Part shown: piece by piece, positions 51,326 through 62,481 of the stretch
Numbering within the stretch: position 1 is the stretch's first letter
How the letters are laid out: each line of letters starts with the position of its first letter
From: Collinsella sp. AF02-46-1
Lineage (GTDB): Bacteria > Actinomycetota > Coriobacteriia > Coriobacteriales > Coriobacteriaceae
Assembly: GCF_003465825.1 (NCBI RefSeq)
Contig: NZ_QSBV01000003.1
Span: 69,336 to 133,335 of the forward strand
Direction: 5' to 3'
DNA: 64,000 bases
Notes under the pieces: model-generated
What the model was told of the DNA's origin: nothing
Database searches by the model: none
What the model saw: only the letters and a program-made list of their open reading frames with translations
Program-made: the position numbers and the translations under genes

Positions 51326-51928
51326 ATGAATCTTTCATCCCAGAAGAGCGCGATCGCACTCTCCGCGTCCGCGGCCGCGCTGCTCATGCCGGTTTCCGCG
51401 TTCGCCGAGGACGGCGCCGCCGGTGCGGACATCCTCATCCCTAAGATGGCGGAGTTCATCCCGGCGCTTATCGCCTTCCTGATTATCTGGATCGTGCTGG
51501 CCAAGGTCGCCCTGCCGGGCATCATGAAAACCATGGAGGAGCGCGGCAAGAAGATCGAGGAGAGCCTCGACGAGGCCGAGAAGACCAAGCAGGAGGCTAT
51601 CGCCAAGCGCGCTGAGTCCGACTCGATCGTCACCGACGCCCGTCGTCAGGCTGCCGACATCGTTCTCGAGGCCCGTAAGGACGCCGAGTCCGAGCGCGCC
51701 CGTATCATCGAGGTTGCTCACAAGGAGGCCGAGGAGATCATCGCCAAGGCCCATACGACCGTCGAGGACGAGCGCAAGTCCATTTACGCCGGTGCCGCGA
51801 GCTCCATCGCCGACCTGTCCGTTGCCGTCGCCACCAAGATCGTGGGCGAGGCACTCGAGGACGATGCCGAGCAGAAGAAGCTCATCGAGCGCTACATCCA
51901 GGAAGCAGGTAGCCTGAATGCCGACTAG
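51326..51928 (+). CDS. atpF: ATP synthase F0 subunit b
   Basis: The peripheral stalk subunit of 200 residues. It has an N-terminal hydrophobic part in two sections (about residues 8-26, possibly a signal-like segment, and 42-62, the membrane anchor FIPALIAFLIIWIVLAKVAL), followed by a long charged helix with heptad character (EERGKKIEESLDEAEKTKQE and on) that dimerises. The end overlaps the start of atpH by 11 nt, giving translational coupling. Confidence 0.93.
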   Translation: MNLSSQKSAIALSASAAALLMPVSAFAEDGAAGADILIPKMAEFIPALIAFLIIWIVLAKVALPGIMKTMEERGKKIEESLDEAEKTKQEAIAKRAESDSIVTDARRQAADIVLEARKDAESERARIIEVAHKEAEEIIAKAHTTVEDERKSIYAGAASSIADLSVAVATKIVGEALEDDAEQKKLIERYIQEAGSLNAD

Positions 51929-52394
51929 CCGCTATCAGGACAAGGTGCTCGAGACCTACGCGCGCTCCCTTCTGGAAGCCGCTAAGGCCGAGAACCATGT
52001 GTTCGAGGACCTCGAGATGATCGAGCGCTTGGCTTCTGCCAGCCCCGAGATCATCGCCGTGCTCGACACCATGTCCAAGCGCGACCAGCTCGACCTTCTT
52101 CCCAAGGTGGCAGCTGCCTTTAAGTATGTTGCCGAGGAAGACGAGGATGTAGTGGGCGTGACCGTCACCACGGCGATCCCGCTCGACGACGAGCTGCGTC
52201 AAACCATCACTAAGAAATGCGAGCAGGACTTCGGCCGCAAGGTATTCCTTATCGAGCAGGTCGACCCGTCTATCGTGGGCGGCCTGGTGCTCGAGGCCCG
52301 CGGCGAGCGTCGTGATATTTCCGTCAAGACGCAGCTGCGCATCGCGCAGGAGACCCTCGCAAACTCTGCTAATTCGTACGGAGGTGAAGCCTAA
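51918..52394 (+). CDS. atpH: ATP synthase F1 subunit delta
   Basis: A 158-residue soluble subunit that ties the b stalk to the top of F1. It begins [19 protein letters not shown], the conserved N-terminal helix (YAxALxxxA), and ends with the small domain including [29 protein letters not shown], the family signature. It overlaps atpF by 11 nt and shares one base with the atpA start (TAATG). Confidence 0.93.
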   Translation: MPTSRYQDKVLETYARSLLEAAKAENHVFEDLEMIERLASASPEIIAVLDTMSKRDQLDLLPKVAAAFKYVAEEDEDVVGVTVTTAIPLDDELRQTITKKCEQDFGRKVFLIEQVDPSIVGGLVLEARGERRDISVKTQLRIAQETLANSANSYGGEA

Positions 52395-53992
52395 TGTCCG
52401 AAACCCTCAATGCCCAGGATATCGCCAAGAAACTGCAGGAGCAGCTCACGAGCCTCTCCGCGACGGTCGATACGCATGAGGTTTCAACGGTCGACGAGGT
52501 AGGCGACGGCATCGCGCGCGTCTCCGGCCTCAAGAGCGCCATGGCAGGCGAGCTTCTGGAGTTCAAGAGCTCCGATACCGGTGAGACCGTCTTCGGCCTT
52601 GCCCAGAACCTTGACCGTGACGAGGTCGGCGCCGTTCTGTTCGGTGCCGTCGACTCCATCAAGGAAGGCGACGAGTGCCGCACCACTGGCCGCATTATGG
52701 ATATCCCCGTGAGCCGTGCCATGCTCGGCCGCGTCGTCAATCCGCTCGGCCAGCCCATCGACGGCCTGGGCGACATCGTCGCCACGCACCGTCGCCCCAT
52801 CGAGTTCAAGGCTCCCGGCGTCATCGATCGTACCCCGGTGTGCGAGCCGGTTCAGACCGGTCTGCTCGCTATCGACTCCATGGTGCCTATTGGCCGCGGT
52901 CAGCGTGAGCTCATCATCGGCGACCGTAAGACCGGTAAGACCGCCATCGCCATCGACGCTATCCTCAACCAGCGCGGCAAGGGCATGGTCTGCATCTATG
53001 TCGCCATCGGCCAGAAGGCCTCCACGGTTGCCAACATCCGCGAGACCCTCGCTCAGCACGGTGCGCTCGACTACACCATCATCGTTTCGGCCACCGCTGC
53101 CGATTCCGCCCCTATGCAGTACATCGCGCCTATGGCCGGTGCCGCTATCGGCGAGTTCTTCATGTACAACGGCGAGGACGGCAAGCCCGCCAGCGAGACC
53201 AACCCCGGCGGCCACGTGCTCGTCATCTACGACGACCTGTCCAAGCAGGCTGTGGCCTACCGTCAGATGTCGCTGACGCTGCATCGTCCGCCCGGACGCG
53301 AGGCCTATCCTGGCGACATCTTCTACCTGCACTCTCGTCTGCTCGAGCGTGCCGTCAAGATGTCCAAGAAGAACGGTTACGGCTCCATGACGGCACTGCC
53401 GATCATCGAGACCCAGGACGGCGACGTCTCGGCCTACATTCCGACCAACGTCATTTCCATTACCGATGGTCAGATCTACCTGCAGTCCGAGCTCTTCTTC
53501 CAGGGTCAGCGCCCGGCAGTCGACGTGGGCATCTCCGTGTCCCGCGTCGGTGGCGATGCGCAGACCAAGGCCATGAAGCAGGTCGCCGGCAACCTCCGTC
53601 TGGACCTTGCTTCGTACCAGGAGCTCGCCGGCTTCACGCAGTTCGGCTCCGACCTCGACGAGGCCACGCAAAAGCAGCTGACCCATGGTGCTCGCATGAC
53701 CGAGCTCCTGAAGCAGCCGCGTTACAAGCCGTTTGAGGTTGGCGAGCAGATCGTTACGCTGTTCGCTGGCAACGAGGGCTTCCTGGATGACCTGGAGATC
53801 GCCGACGTGCTGCCCTTCCGTGCCGAGCTCATCGAGTACATGGACAATGGCTTTGGCTCGCTGCTCGACAAGGTTCGCGCCAAGAAGATCGATGATGACA
53901 CCAAGGCTGAGCTCTTGCGCGTCATCGGCGACTTCAAGCAGCAGTTCATGGCCAAGCACCATTCGGATGTTTCTGGATCAGAGGAGAACTAA
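52394..53992 (+). CDS. atpA: ATP synthase F1 subunit alpha
   Basis: The non-catalytic nucleotide-binding subunit of 532 residues. Walker A is GDRKTGKT near residue 175, with the arginine finger region [12 protein letters not shown] near 375 and the helical C-terminal domain. The stop codon region leads within 5 nt to atpG. Length and motifs are standard. Confidence 0.98.
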   Translation: MSETLNAQDIAKKLQEQLTSLSATVDTHEVSTVDEVGDGIARVSGLKSAMAGELLEFKSSDTGETVFGLAQNLDRDEVGAVLFGAVDSIKEGDECRTTGRIMDIPVSRAMLGRVVNPLGQPIDGLGDIVATHRRPIEFKAPGVIDRTPVCEPVQTGLLAIDSMVPIGRGQRELIIGDRKTGKTAIAIDAILNQRGKGMVCIYVAIGQKASTVANIRETLAQHGALDYTIIVSATAADSAPMQYIAPMAGAAIGEFFMYNGEDGKPASETNPGGHVLVIYDDLSKQAVAYRQMSLTLHRPPGREAYPGDIFYLHSRLLERAVKMSKKNGYGSMTALPIIETQDGDVSAYIPTNVISITDGQIYLQSELFFQGQRPAVDVGISVSRVGGDAQTKAMKQVAGNLRLDLASYQELAGFTQFGSDLDEATQKQLTHGARMTELLKQPRYKPFEVGEQIVTLFAGNEGFLDDLEIADVLPFRAELIEYMDNGFGSLLDKVRAKKIDDDTKAELLRVIGDFKQQFMAKHHSDVSGSEEN

Positions 53993-53997
53993 GCCCC

Positions 53998-56360
<2,363 letters not shown>

Positions 56361-56363
56361 GTT

Positions 56364-56756
56364 ATGCGTATCCGCATCGTGTGCCCCGTGAGCTGCGCCT
56401 ATGAGGGCGACGCTGCGTTTGTGTCGATTCCGTCCACGGATGGCGAGTTTGGCGTCCTGCCTGCTCACTCCAGCGAGATCTGCACGATCGACCGCGGTTA
56501 CGTTCGCGTTTCCGATAAGGCCATGGGCACTGTCGACCACACGTTTGCCGTGGCCGGCGGCTATGCCCAGGTTGCGGACGATGTCGTGACCGTTCTCGCC
56601 GAGCGCGCTTGCGATTTGGCGACCGTCGATGCCGACAAGCTTAAAGCTGATATTCAAGGTTTTGAAGAGAAGCTGGGTAATTTGTCGGAGGATGATGCAC
56701 GCCGCGCCTACCTCTATAATGAAATCGCATGGTGTAAGCTCAAGCTTGCCCAATAG
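56364..56756 (+). CDS. atpC: ATP synthase F1 subunit epsilon
   Basis: A 130-residue subunit that couples the c-ring to gamma and can inhibit hydrolysis. The beta-sandwich part includes GEFGVLPAHSSEICTIDRG (normally GxxGILPxHxP) and VAGGYAQVADDVVTVLAERA; two C-terminal helices follow. It is the last gene of the cluster and is followed by a terminator. Confidence 0.95.
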   Translation: MRIRIVCPVSCAYEGDAAFVSIPSTDGEFGVLPAHSSEICTIDRGYVRVSDKAMGTVDHTFAVAGGYAQVADDVVTVLAERACDLATVDADKLKADIQGFEEKLGNLSEDDARRAYLYNEIAWCKLKLAQ

Positions 56757-56792
56757 TCAAACGATTTAGCGTTCGACCATTTGCGAACACAT

Positions 56793-56832
56793 CATGCCCG
56801 GGATGGCCCAGCCACCCCGGGCATGCTTTTTG
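56793..56832 (+). terminator. Terminator after the ATP synthase operon
   Basis: CATGCCCGGG pairs perfectly with CCCGGGCATG around 13 nt. CTTTTTG follows. Confidence 0.8.
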
Positions 56833-56844
56833 AAAGGGTAGACC

Positions 56845-58128
56845 TTGGATATTATCCGCGTTGAGGGTGGCCACGCCATCGGAGGCTCCGTGCCCGTCTC
56901 GGGCGCCAAGAACTCCGCGCTCAAACTCATGGCGGCAACGCTTCTGGCGCCGGGCAAGACGACGCTGCAGAACGTGCCCGATATTTCCGATGTCCACGTG
57001 ATGGGCAAGGTGCTCAAGGGCATGGGCGCTACGATCGATGTTCTCGACGAGCACACGCTCGAGATTGATACCTCTCAGGTCGATTCATGGGAGGCCCCCT
57101 ACGAGCTCGTTGCCAAGATGCGCGCTTCCACCGCCGTCATGGGACCCCTGCTGGGCCGCTTCCATCGCGCCAAAATTGCCATGCCGGGCGGCTGCAACCT
57201 GGGTGCTCGCAAGATCGATATGCACATTCTTGGTCTTGAGGCCCTGGGCGTTGAGTTCGATACCGCCCACGGTTACATCAACGCTAATGCGCCCCAAGGT
57301 CTGCGCGGTACCACCGTCACGCTCGAGTTCGCCAGCGTCGGTGCGACCGAGAACCTCATCATGGCCTCTGTGCGCGCACAGGGCACCACAGTTATCGACA
57401 ATGCCGCCCGCGAGCCCGAGATCGTCGATCTCGCTAACATGCTCAACGAGATGGGCGCCAAGATTGTTGGCGCCGGTACGCCCGTCGTGACGATCGAAGG
57501 CGTGGAAGAGCTCCATCCCGTTACCCATCGCGTGGTGGGCGACCGCATCGAGGCCGGTACCTTTATCGTTGCCGGTGCGTTGATGGCCGACGATCGCGGT
57601 GTCGATGTCACGGGCATTTGCCCCATTCACTTGGGCATGGTGCTCAAGAAGATGGAGCTCATGGGTATCGACTGCGAGCGCGTCGAGGATGGCGTCCATG
57701 TGAACCGTGCCGAGCGTATCAAGCCGGTCGACATCCAGACGCTTCCGTTCCCCGGTTTCCCGACCGACATGCAGGCGCAGATTATGGTGCTCTCCGCCCT
57801 TGCCGACGGCAGTTCTGTTATTACCGAAAACATCTTCGAGAATCGCTTTATGTTTGCCTCTGAGCTGGTGCGCATGGGTGCCGACATTCGTATCGAGAGC
57901 CATCATGCCATGATTCATGGCGTCAAGGGCTTCTCGGGTGCACAGGTTACCTCGCCCGATCTGCGCGGCGGAGCGGCCCTCGTCGTAGCGGGCTTGATCG
58001 CCGACGGGACGACCGAGGTTTCGGCTATCCATCACATCAAGCGCGGCTACGAGCAGTTTGTCGAAAAGCTGCAGGCGCTCGGCGCGCATGTCGAGCATGC
58101 TACCGTCCCCGATCCCGTCATCTACTAA
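56845..58128 (+). CDS. murA: UDP-N-acetylglucosamine 1-carboxyvinyltransferase
   Basis: The first committed enzyme of peptidoglycan precursor synthesis, 427 residues, cytoplasmic. The active-site Cys, the target of fosfomycin in sensitive enzymes, is Cys117 in MPGGCNLGARKIDMH. GGSVPVSGAKNSALK near residue 13 contains the conserved Lys-Asn pair, and TLPFPGFPTDMQAQIM near 300 is also diagnostic. The start codon is TTG, behind GAAAGGGTAGACC. It follows the ATP synthase terminator by about 12 bp and precedes the LCP gene by 12 bp. Confidence 0.96.
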   Translation: MDIIRVEGGHAIGGSVPVSGAKNSALKLMAATLLAPGKTTLQNVPDISDVHVMGKVLKGMGATIDVLDEHTLEIDTSQVDSWEAPYELVAKMRASTAVMGPLLGRFHRAKIAMPGGCNLGARKIDMHILGLEALGVEFDTAHGYINANAPQGLRGTTVTLEFASVGATENLIMASVRAQGTTVIDNAAREPEIVDLANMLNEMGAKIVGAGTPVVTIEGVEELHPVTHRVVGDRIEAGTFIVAGALMADDRGVDVTGICPIHLGMVLKKMELMGIDCERVEDGVHVNRAERIKPVDIQTLPFPGFPTDMQAQIMVLSALADGSSVITENIFENRFMFASELVRMGADIRIESHHAMIHGVKGFSGAQVTSPDLRGGAALVVAGLIADGTTEVSAIHHIKRGYEQFVEKLQALGAHVEHATVPDPVIY

Positions 58129-58140
58129 TACAGGTTGCCT

Positions 58141-59376
58141 ATGTTTAATAAAAAGCCCCTCGCAGATACCACCACCCGAAGACCCTCAACTGGTGCGCAG
58201 GCCAAGATCTACAGTCGCGATAACGTGGCTCGCTATTCCGAGCGCGCTCGCCAACGTCGTCGTAGCCACACGATTCGTCACGTCGCGCTCATTGTCGTGC
58301 TTGGCGTGCTGTTGAGTGCCACTACCGCTGCCGGCCTGTGGTTTGCCACCATTATGGGCAAGCTCGGCGATTCTAATGTCATTACCGACAATCTGCGTCG
58401 GGTTCTGGTTGACACCGATGAGGCAAAGGATCCGTTCTACGTGCTGCTTCTTGGCACCGACGGCCGTCCGGGCGAGGATACGTATCGTGCCGACTCGATT
58501 ATCCTGGCACGCATCGACCCCACGCAAAAGCAGGCGACGCTCATTTCCGTTCCGCGCGACACCAAGGTCGAGTACAAGGGCGAGACCATGAAGATCAACG
58601 CCTGCCATACCGTTGGCGGCGCCGAGGCCATGGTCGAGGCGGTCAACGAGCTGTGCGGTGTTCAGATTTCCCACTATGCCGAGGTCAGCTTCGACGGTAT
58701 GCAGGCGCTGATTGATTCGGTTGGCGGTATCGACATTAACGCAACCGATGATGTTGACGACCCCGAGCACCTGGATATTAAGATTACCGCTGGCCAACAG
58801 CATATGGACGGTGCCACCGCCCTTACCTATGCCCGCTGCCGCTACACCTATGCCGACGGCGATTACACGCGCATGCGCCACCAGCGTCAGGTGCTTGGCG
58901 CCCTTGCCAACCAGATTCTCAATAACTTCGATGCCACGAAGATCTTTGGCCTGGTTAATTCGCTGTCCGATATGCTCGTAACCGATATGAGCGTTCAGGA
59001 TATCGTGGCTACGGTCAATGCCATGCGCGGTATGGATGTCGACGGTATCTACTCGGCCAACCTGCCCTCGTACGCCGACGACAGCACCATGATCGACGGC
59101 GTGAGCTATGTCTTTGTCTACGAAGACGAGCTTAAGGAAATGATGGCCCGTGTCGACGCCGGCAAGGACCCCAAGGGCCCCAACACCATGGGTCTTTCCG
59201 ACGGCTCCAGCTCCACGATCGGTGACCTCAGCAACAACACGTCTGACGACTACGCAAACGGTACCGCAACCTCATCGGTCAGCTCTGACGATTCCGATGA
59301 CTCAAGCGATTCGAGCGATTCGGACTACTACGAAGAGCCCACCGGCGACGGCAACGGCTACGAAGCCAACTACTAA
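58141..59376 (+). CDS. LytR-CpsA-Psr (LCP) family cell-wall ligase
   Basis: A membrane-anchored phosphotransferase of 411 residues expected to attach polymers such as wall glycans to peptidoglycan. A basic N-terminus and one helix at about residues 38-62 (HVALIVVLGVLLSATTAAGLWF) precede the LCP domain. The domain shows LLLGTDGRPGEDTYRADSIILARIDP, LISVPRDTKV (conserved Arg) and TYARCRYTYADGDYTRMRHQRQVL. The last 60 residues are Ser/Asp/Thr-rich and probably disordered outside the cell. ATG 58141 is preferred to TTG 58135. It follows murA, in keeping with a cell-wall role, and a hairpin element begins right after its stop. Confidence 0.9.
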   Translation: MFNKKPLADTTTRRPSTGAQAKIYSRDNVARYSERARQRRRSHTIRHVALIVVLGVLLSATTAAGLWFATIMGKLGDSNVITDNLRRVLVDTDEAKDPFYVLLLGTDGRPGEDTYRADSIILARIDPTQKQATLISVPRDTKVEYKGETMKINACHTVGGAEAMVEAVNELCGVQISHYAEVSFDGMQALIDSVGGIDINATDDVDDPEHLDIKITAGQQHMDGATALTYARCRYTYADGDYTRMRHQRQVLGALANQILNNFDATKIFGLVNSLSDMLVTDMSVQDIVATVNAMRGMDVDGIYSANLPSYADDSTMIDGVSYVFVYEDELKEMMARVDAGKDPKGPNTMGLSDGSSSTIGDLSNNTSDDYANGTATSSVSSDDSDDSSDSSDSDYYEEPTGDGNGYEANY

Positions 59377-59377
59377 G

Positions 59378-59542
59378 TTACGGCGTTTTACCAAACGCCG
59401 TAACGACTCGACGCTGCGCGCCGCCCAAGGCGACAATTTGTCATTCAAAAGGCAGGGCATGACCAGAAGGTCAATGCCCTGCCTTTTGAATGACAAATTG
59501 TTCGCCTTGGACGTCGCTCGCTGACGTTGGCTCAACCTGCGA
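59378..59542 (+). repeat. Dispersed hairpin element, copy D (nearly perfect stem)
   Basis: It starts 2 nt after the LCP stop with TTACGGCGTTTTACC and its mirror, then CGACGCTGCGCG. The main stem pairs CCAAGGCGA with TCGCCTTGG and continues without mismatch for 27 bp (from CAATTTGTC... to ...GGGCAT) up to a TGACC-AGAA-GGTCA turn. CGTCGCTCGCTGACGTTGGC follows. The opening hairpin differs from copies A-C in sequence but pairs equally well. Confidence 0.88.
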
Positions 59543-59570
59543 TGTTGACTACTCCCCTTGTATCAAAAAC

Positions 59571-59605
59571 CGCCCCGTTCTCTGTAGAGGACGGGGCGAT
59601 TCGTC
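59571..59605. terminator. Terminator between LCP and pepT genes
   Basis: CGCCCCGT pairs with ACGGGGCG. AAAAA precedes and TTCGTCTTTTG follows, so it can act on both strands for the convergent genes. Confidence 0.7.
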
Positions 59606-59627
59606 TTTTGGGCTTATGCAGCCAGGC

Positions 59628-60875
59628 TTATGCGAAACGGGCGACGAGCTCCTGCAGGACGTCGGTCATCTTGACGAGCGAACTGACCGGGACAAACTCG
59701 TTGACGCCGTGGTAGCAATAGCCGCCGGTGGAAAGGTTGGGGCAGGGCAGACCGCGGAACGACAGCTGCGCGCCGTCGGTGCCGCCGCGAATCGGCAGCA
59801 CTTGGGGCTCAACGCCGCAGGCAAGGTAGGCTTCCTTGGCAACATCAATAAGCTCGGGATAGTCACGAACGATCTCGGCCATATTTCGATACTGCTGCTT
59901 AATCTCGACCGTCACGCGCTTGTCACCCAAGCGCTGGTTGAGCATCGAGGCGGCGGCATCAATAAGGTCGAGTTTCTGCTGGAACTTGGCTGCGTCATGG
60001 TCGCGGACGATATAGCGCGCTGTGGCGTGATCGACGGTTGCAGATACACCCTCAAGGTGATAAAAGCCCTCGTAGCCTTCCGTATACTCCGGGCGCTGCA
60101 CGTAGGGGAGCAACGCGTTGAAGTCGCAGAACAGATTGCCTGCGTTAACCATACGGCCTTTGGCGTCGCCCGGGTGGATGGACTGGCCCTCAAAGCAGAC
60201 GGTCGCCTCAGCGGCATTAAAGCACTCCCACTCCAGCTCGCCGATGGGGCCACCGTCGACCGTGTAGGCATACTTGCAGCCAAAGGTATCGATATCCAAC
60301 AGCTCGGCTCCGTGGCCGATCTCCTCGTCAGGGCAGAAGCAAATGCCGAGTGCGGGATGGGGCAGAGAAGGGTCCTGAGCGATACGCGCGACAAGCGACA
60401 TGATCTCGGCGACGCCTGCCTTGTCGTCCGCGCCCAGCAGCGTGGTGCCATCGCTGCAGACCAGGTCCTCACCCGCGAGGTCGTTCAGGGCGGGAAGCTT
60501 GGCGGTACTCATGGCAACGGGCTTACCGTCAACCGTGCCGCAGACCAGGTCGCCGCCTTCGTAGTGCACGATGTGCGGCTTCACGCCGGCGCCCGGTGCA
60601 ACTTCGGTGGTGTCGAGATGGGCGATCAGGCCCAGGGCGGGCTTGTCCTCAGCGCCCACACTTGCGGGGATATGCGCGCAGACATAGGCGTGCTCGGTCA
60701 CGTGGGCATCTTCCGCACCAAGCTCGCGCAGCTCTTCAGCCAGCACGTTGGCAAGGTCAAACTGAACGGCGCTCGAGGGTACCTGGTCGCAGTTTGCATC
60801 CTCGGACTGCGTGTTGATCTGGACGTAGCGCAAAAAGCGCTCGAGGACATCGGGGTTCGTGGTGGTGTTTTCCAT
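59628..60875 (-). CDS. pepT: Peptidase T (tripeptide aminopeptidase)
   Basis: A cytoplasmic M20 metallopeptidase of 415 residues that removes N-terminal residues from tripeptides. Metal motifs are LGLIAHLDTTEVAPGAG near residue 77, LLGADDKAGVAEI (bridging Asp), FCPDEEIGHGAE (catalytic Glu) and YTVDGG. GLPCPNLSTGGYCYHGVNEFVPV near the end completes the site. GGAG lies 8 nt before ATG 60875; the open frame runs 32 codons further without homology. It is divergent from the DtxR-type regulator. Confidence 0.94.
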   Translation of the reverse strand: MENTTTNPDVLERFLRYVQINTQSEDANCDQVPSSAVQFDLANVLAEELRELGAEDAHVTEHAYVCAHIPASVGAEDKPALGLIAHLDTTEVAPGAGVKPHIVHYEGGDLVCGTVDGKPVAMSTAKLPALNDLAGEDLVCSDGTTLLGADDKAGVAEIMSLVARIAQDPSLPHPALGICFCPDEEIGHGAELLDIDTFGCKYAYTVDGGPIGELEWECFNAAEATVCFEGQSIHPGDAKGRMVNAGNLFCDFNALLPYVQRPEYTEGYEGFYHLEGVSATVDHATARYIVRDHDAAKFQQKLDLIDAAASMLNQRLGDKRVTVEIKQQYRNMAEIVRDYPELIDVAKEAYLACGVEPQVLPIRGGTDGAQLSFRGLPCPNLSTGGYCYHGVNEFVPVSSLVKMTDVLQELVARFA

Positions 60876-60995
60876 AAAGACCGCTCCAATCTTGGTCGTC
60901 GTGTGCAACAAGAACTCTAGCACGGTATGCCACGGCATACCGCGACGCTTGGATGGGGTAGAATCAGCCAATGAATGCAGAAGGGACGGAAGATC

Positions 60996-61418
60996 ATGGA
61001 TACGACAAATAGCTCGCGCGAACTACATCTGACGGTGGCGAACGAAGACTACTTGGAGTGCATGGTTCGCATTGAAAGCGAAGAGGGGGAAACCAACGGC
61101 GTGCGATCGGTCGACATCGCGCAGCGCCTTGGCGTCTCCAAGGCATCGGTCAATAAAGCGGTTTCGGCGCTCAAAGCATCCGAACTTGTCGAGCAATCGC
61201 ACTACGGCAAGGTAGTCCTGACCGATCGCGGCCGCGAGGTTGGTACGGCTATCTGGTACCGTCATCGCCTCATCCGCACGTTTTTGGTTCAGGAGCTCGG
61301 TGTCGAATTTGAGCGAGCCGATTCCGAGGCCTGCATGATGGAGCATGCGCTATCCGAGGACACGATGAACCGCTGGCTCGCCTATCTCGAAAAGCAGGGA
61401 ATCAGCGTCGAGGAATAG
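60996..61418 (+). CDS. DtxR/MntR family metal-dependent regulator
   Basis: A 140-residue repressor-type protein. The N-terminal winged helix (ANEDYLECMVRIE...VRSVDIAQRLGVSKASVNKAVSALKASELVEQSHYGKVVLTDRGREVG) and the dimerisation helix with metal ligands (YRHRLIRTFLVQELGVEFERADSEACMMEHALS, with His and Glu in place) are clear. The SH3-like third domain of DtxR is absent, as in MntR. ATG 60996 follows GGACGGAAG. It lies 10 nt before the homocysteine methyltransferase gene, so they share a transcript. Confidence 0.88.
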   Translation: MDTTNSSRELHLTVANEDYLECMVRIESEEGETNGVRSVDIAQRLGVSKASVNKAVSALKASELVEQSHYGKVVLTDRGREVGTAIWYRHRLIRTFLVQELGVEFERADSEACMMEHALSEDTMNRWLAYLEKQGISVEE

Positions 61419-61428
61419 CGGGATATAT

Positions 61429-62322
61429 ATGGATACGAGTTATTACAACCGCTTTGGTGCCGAGGAACTTACGCGCCGCTTGTCGAGCGAGACCTTGTTG
61501 GCGCAGGGCCCCATGGGCAGTGTTCTGTTGAGTGAGTACGATGCCGCCGACATTCCACCGGCGTTTTGGAATCTGGCAGAGCCGCAGACCGTTTCTCGTA
61601 TTCATCGCTTGTATGTCGCCGCCGGCGCGCAGGTGCTCATTACCAACACCTTTCAGGCATCGAGCTATGCCCTCAAGCACGATCAGATTGCGCCGTCCGT
61701 GGCGGAGGTCAATCGCGGGGCCGTCGACGATGCCCGCCAGGCGCACCCTCAGCTGCTACTGGGCTCGATGGGCCCGATCGGTATTGAGTGGTTTGCCGAA
61801 GACTCTGTCGAGTATCGTGAAATCCGAGGCATTGCGCGCGAACAGGCGCACGCCTTGCTCAATGCTGGTGTTGACGGTCTGCTGATCGAGACGGTGACGT
61901 CTATCCGTAATTTGCAGCCCACGCTTGCCGGCGCCCGAGATGCCGCCGACGGCATGCCTGTCCTGGTGAGTTTTGTCGTTGACGATAAAGGCGACCTGTT
62001 GGGCGATGGCCTCAACATCGAGGCAGCCGTTTTGTACGCCGAAAAACACGGCGCAAACTCGGTTGGTGTTAATTGCTGTTCGCTTGCGGCCGCGAACGCG
62101 GCGGTGCCCAGGATGGTTGCATCGGCGACTACTCCCGTCACGGTGCGTCCCAACGTAGGCGATCCGGTCCAGACTCAGGATGGCCCCGTATGGCACGAGA
62201 ACCCCGAAGCTTTCGCGCGCGCATGCATCGAATGGAGACATGCCGGTGCCGCAATGGTGGGCAGTTGCTGTGGAACCACGGCAATCACTACGGCAGCGAT
62301 GGCCGAGGCGCTCGATATATAA
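61429..62322 (+). CDS. Homocysteine S-methyltransferase family protein
   Basis: A cytoplasmic zinc-dependent enzyme of 297 residues, the size of the MetH N-terminal module or MmuM. It shows LAQGPMGSVLLSE at the N-terminus, ITNTFQASSYAL near 78, and the three zinc cysteines in VGVNCCS (near 205) and VGSCCGTT (near 275). It would move a methyl group to homocysteine; the donor may be S-methylmethionine or a corrinoid protein. No cobalamin or folate domain is attached. A terminator follows. Confidence 0.87.
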   Translation: MDTSYYNRFGAEELTRRLSSETLLAQGPMGSVLLSEYDAADIPPAFWNLAEPQTVSRIHRLYVAAGAQVLITNTFQASSYALKHDQIAPSVAEVNRGAVDDARQAHPQLLLGSMGPIGIEWFAEDSVEYREIRGIAREQAHALLNAGVDGLLIETVTSIRNLQPTLAGARDAADGMPVLVSFVVDDKGDLLGDGLNIEAAVLYAEKHGANSVGVNCCSLAAANAAVPRMVASATTPVTVRPNVGDPVQTQDGPVWHENPEAFARACIEWRHAGAAMVGSCCGTTAITTAAMAEALDI

Positions 62323-62327
62323 AGGGC

Positions 62328-62357
62328 AAAACCGCTCCATACGGGGCGGTTTTTTTT
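62328..62357 (+). terminator. Terminator after the homocysteine methyltransferase gene
   Basis: AAAACCGCTCC pairs with GGGGCGGTTTT (one G-T pair) around a 4-nt loop, followed by more T residues. Confidence 0.85.
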
Positions 62358-62481
62358 ATTGCCTGCATGTCCTCGGCAGCATTTGCCCAAATGGTGAATG
62401 CTGGTACCGGCAGGTTGCCGGGTGCGTGCTGCGGGTATACCTCATGCGTACCATGATCCAAACACTGCGAGGTGTCTGCGC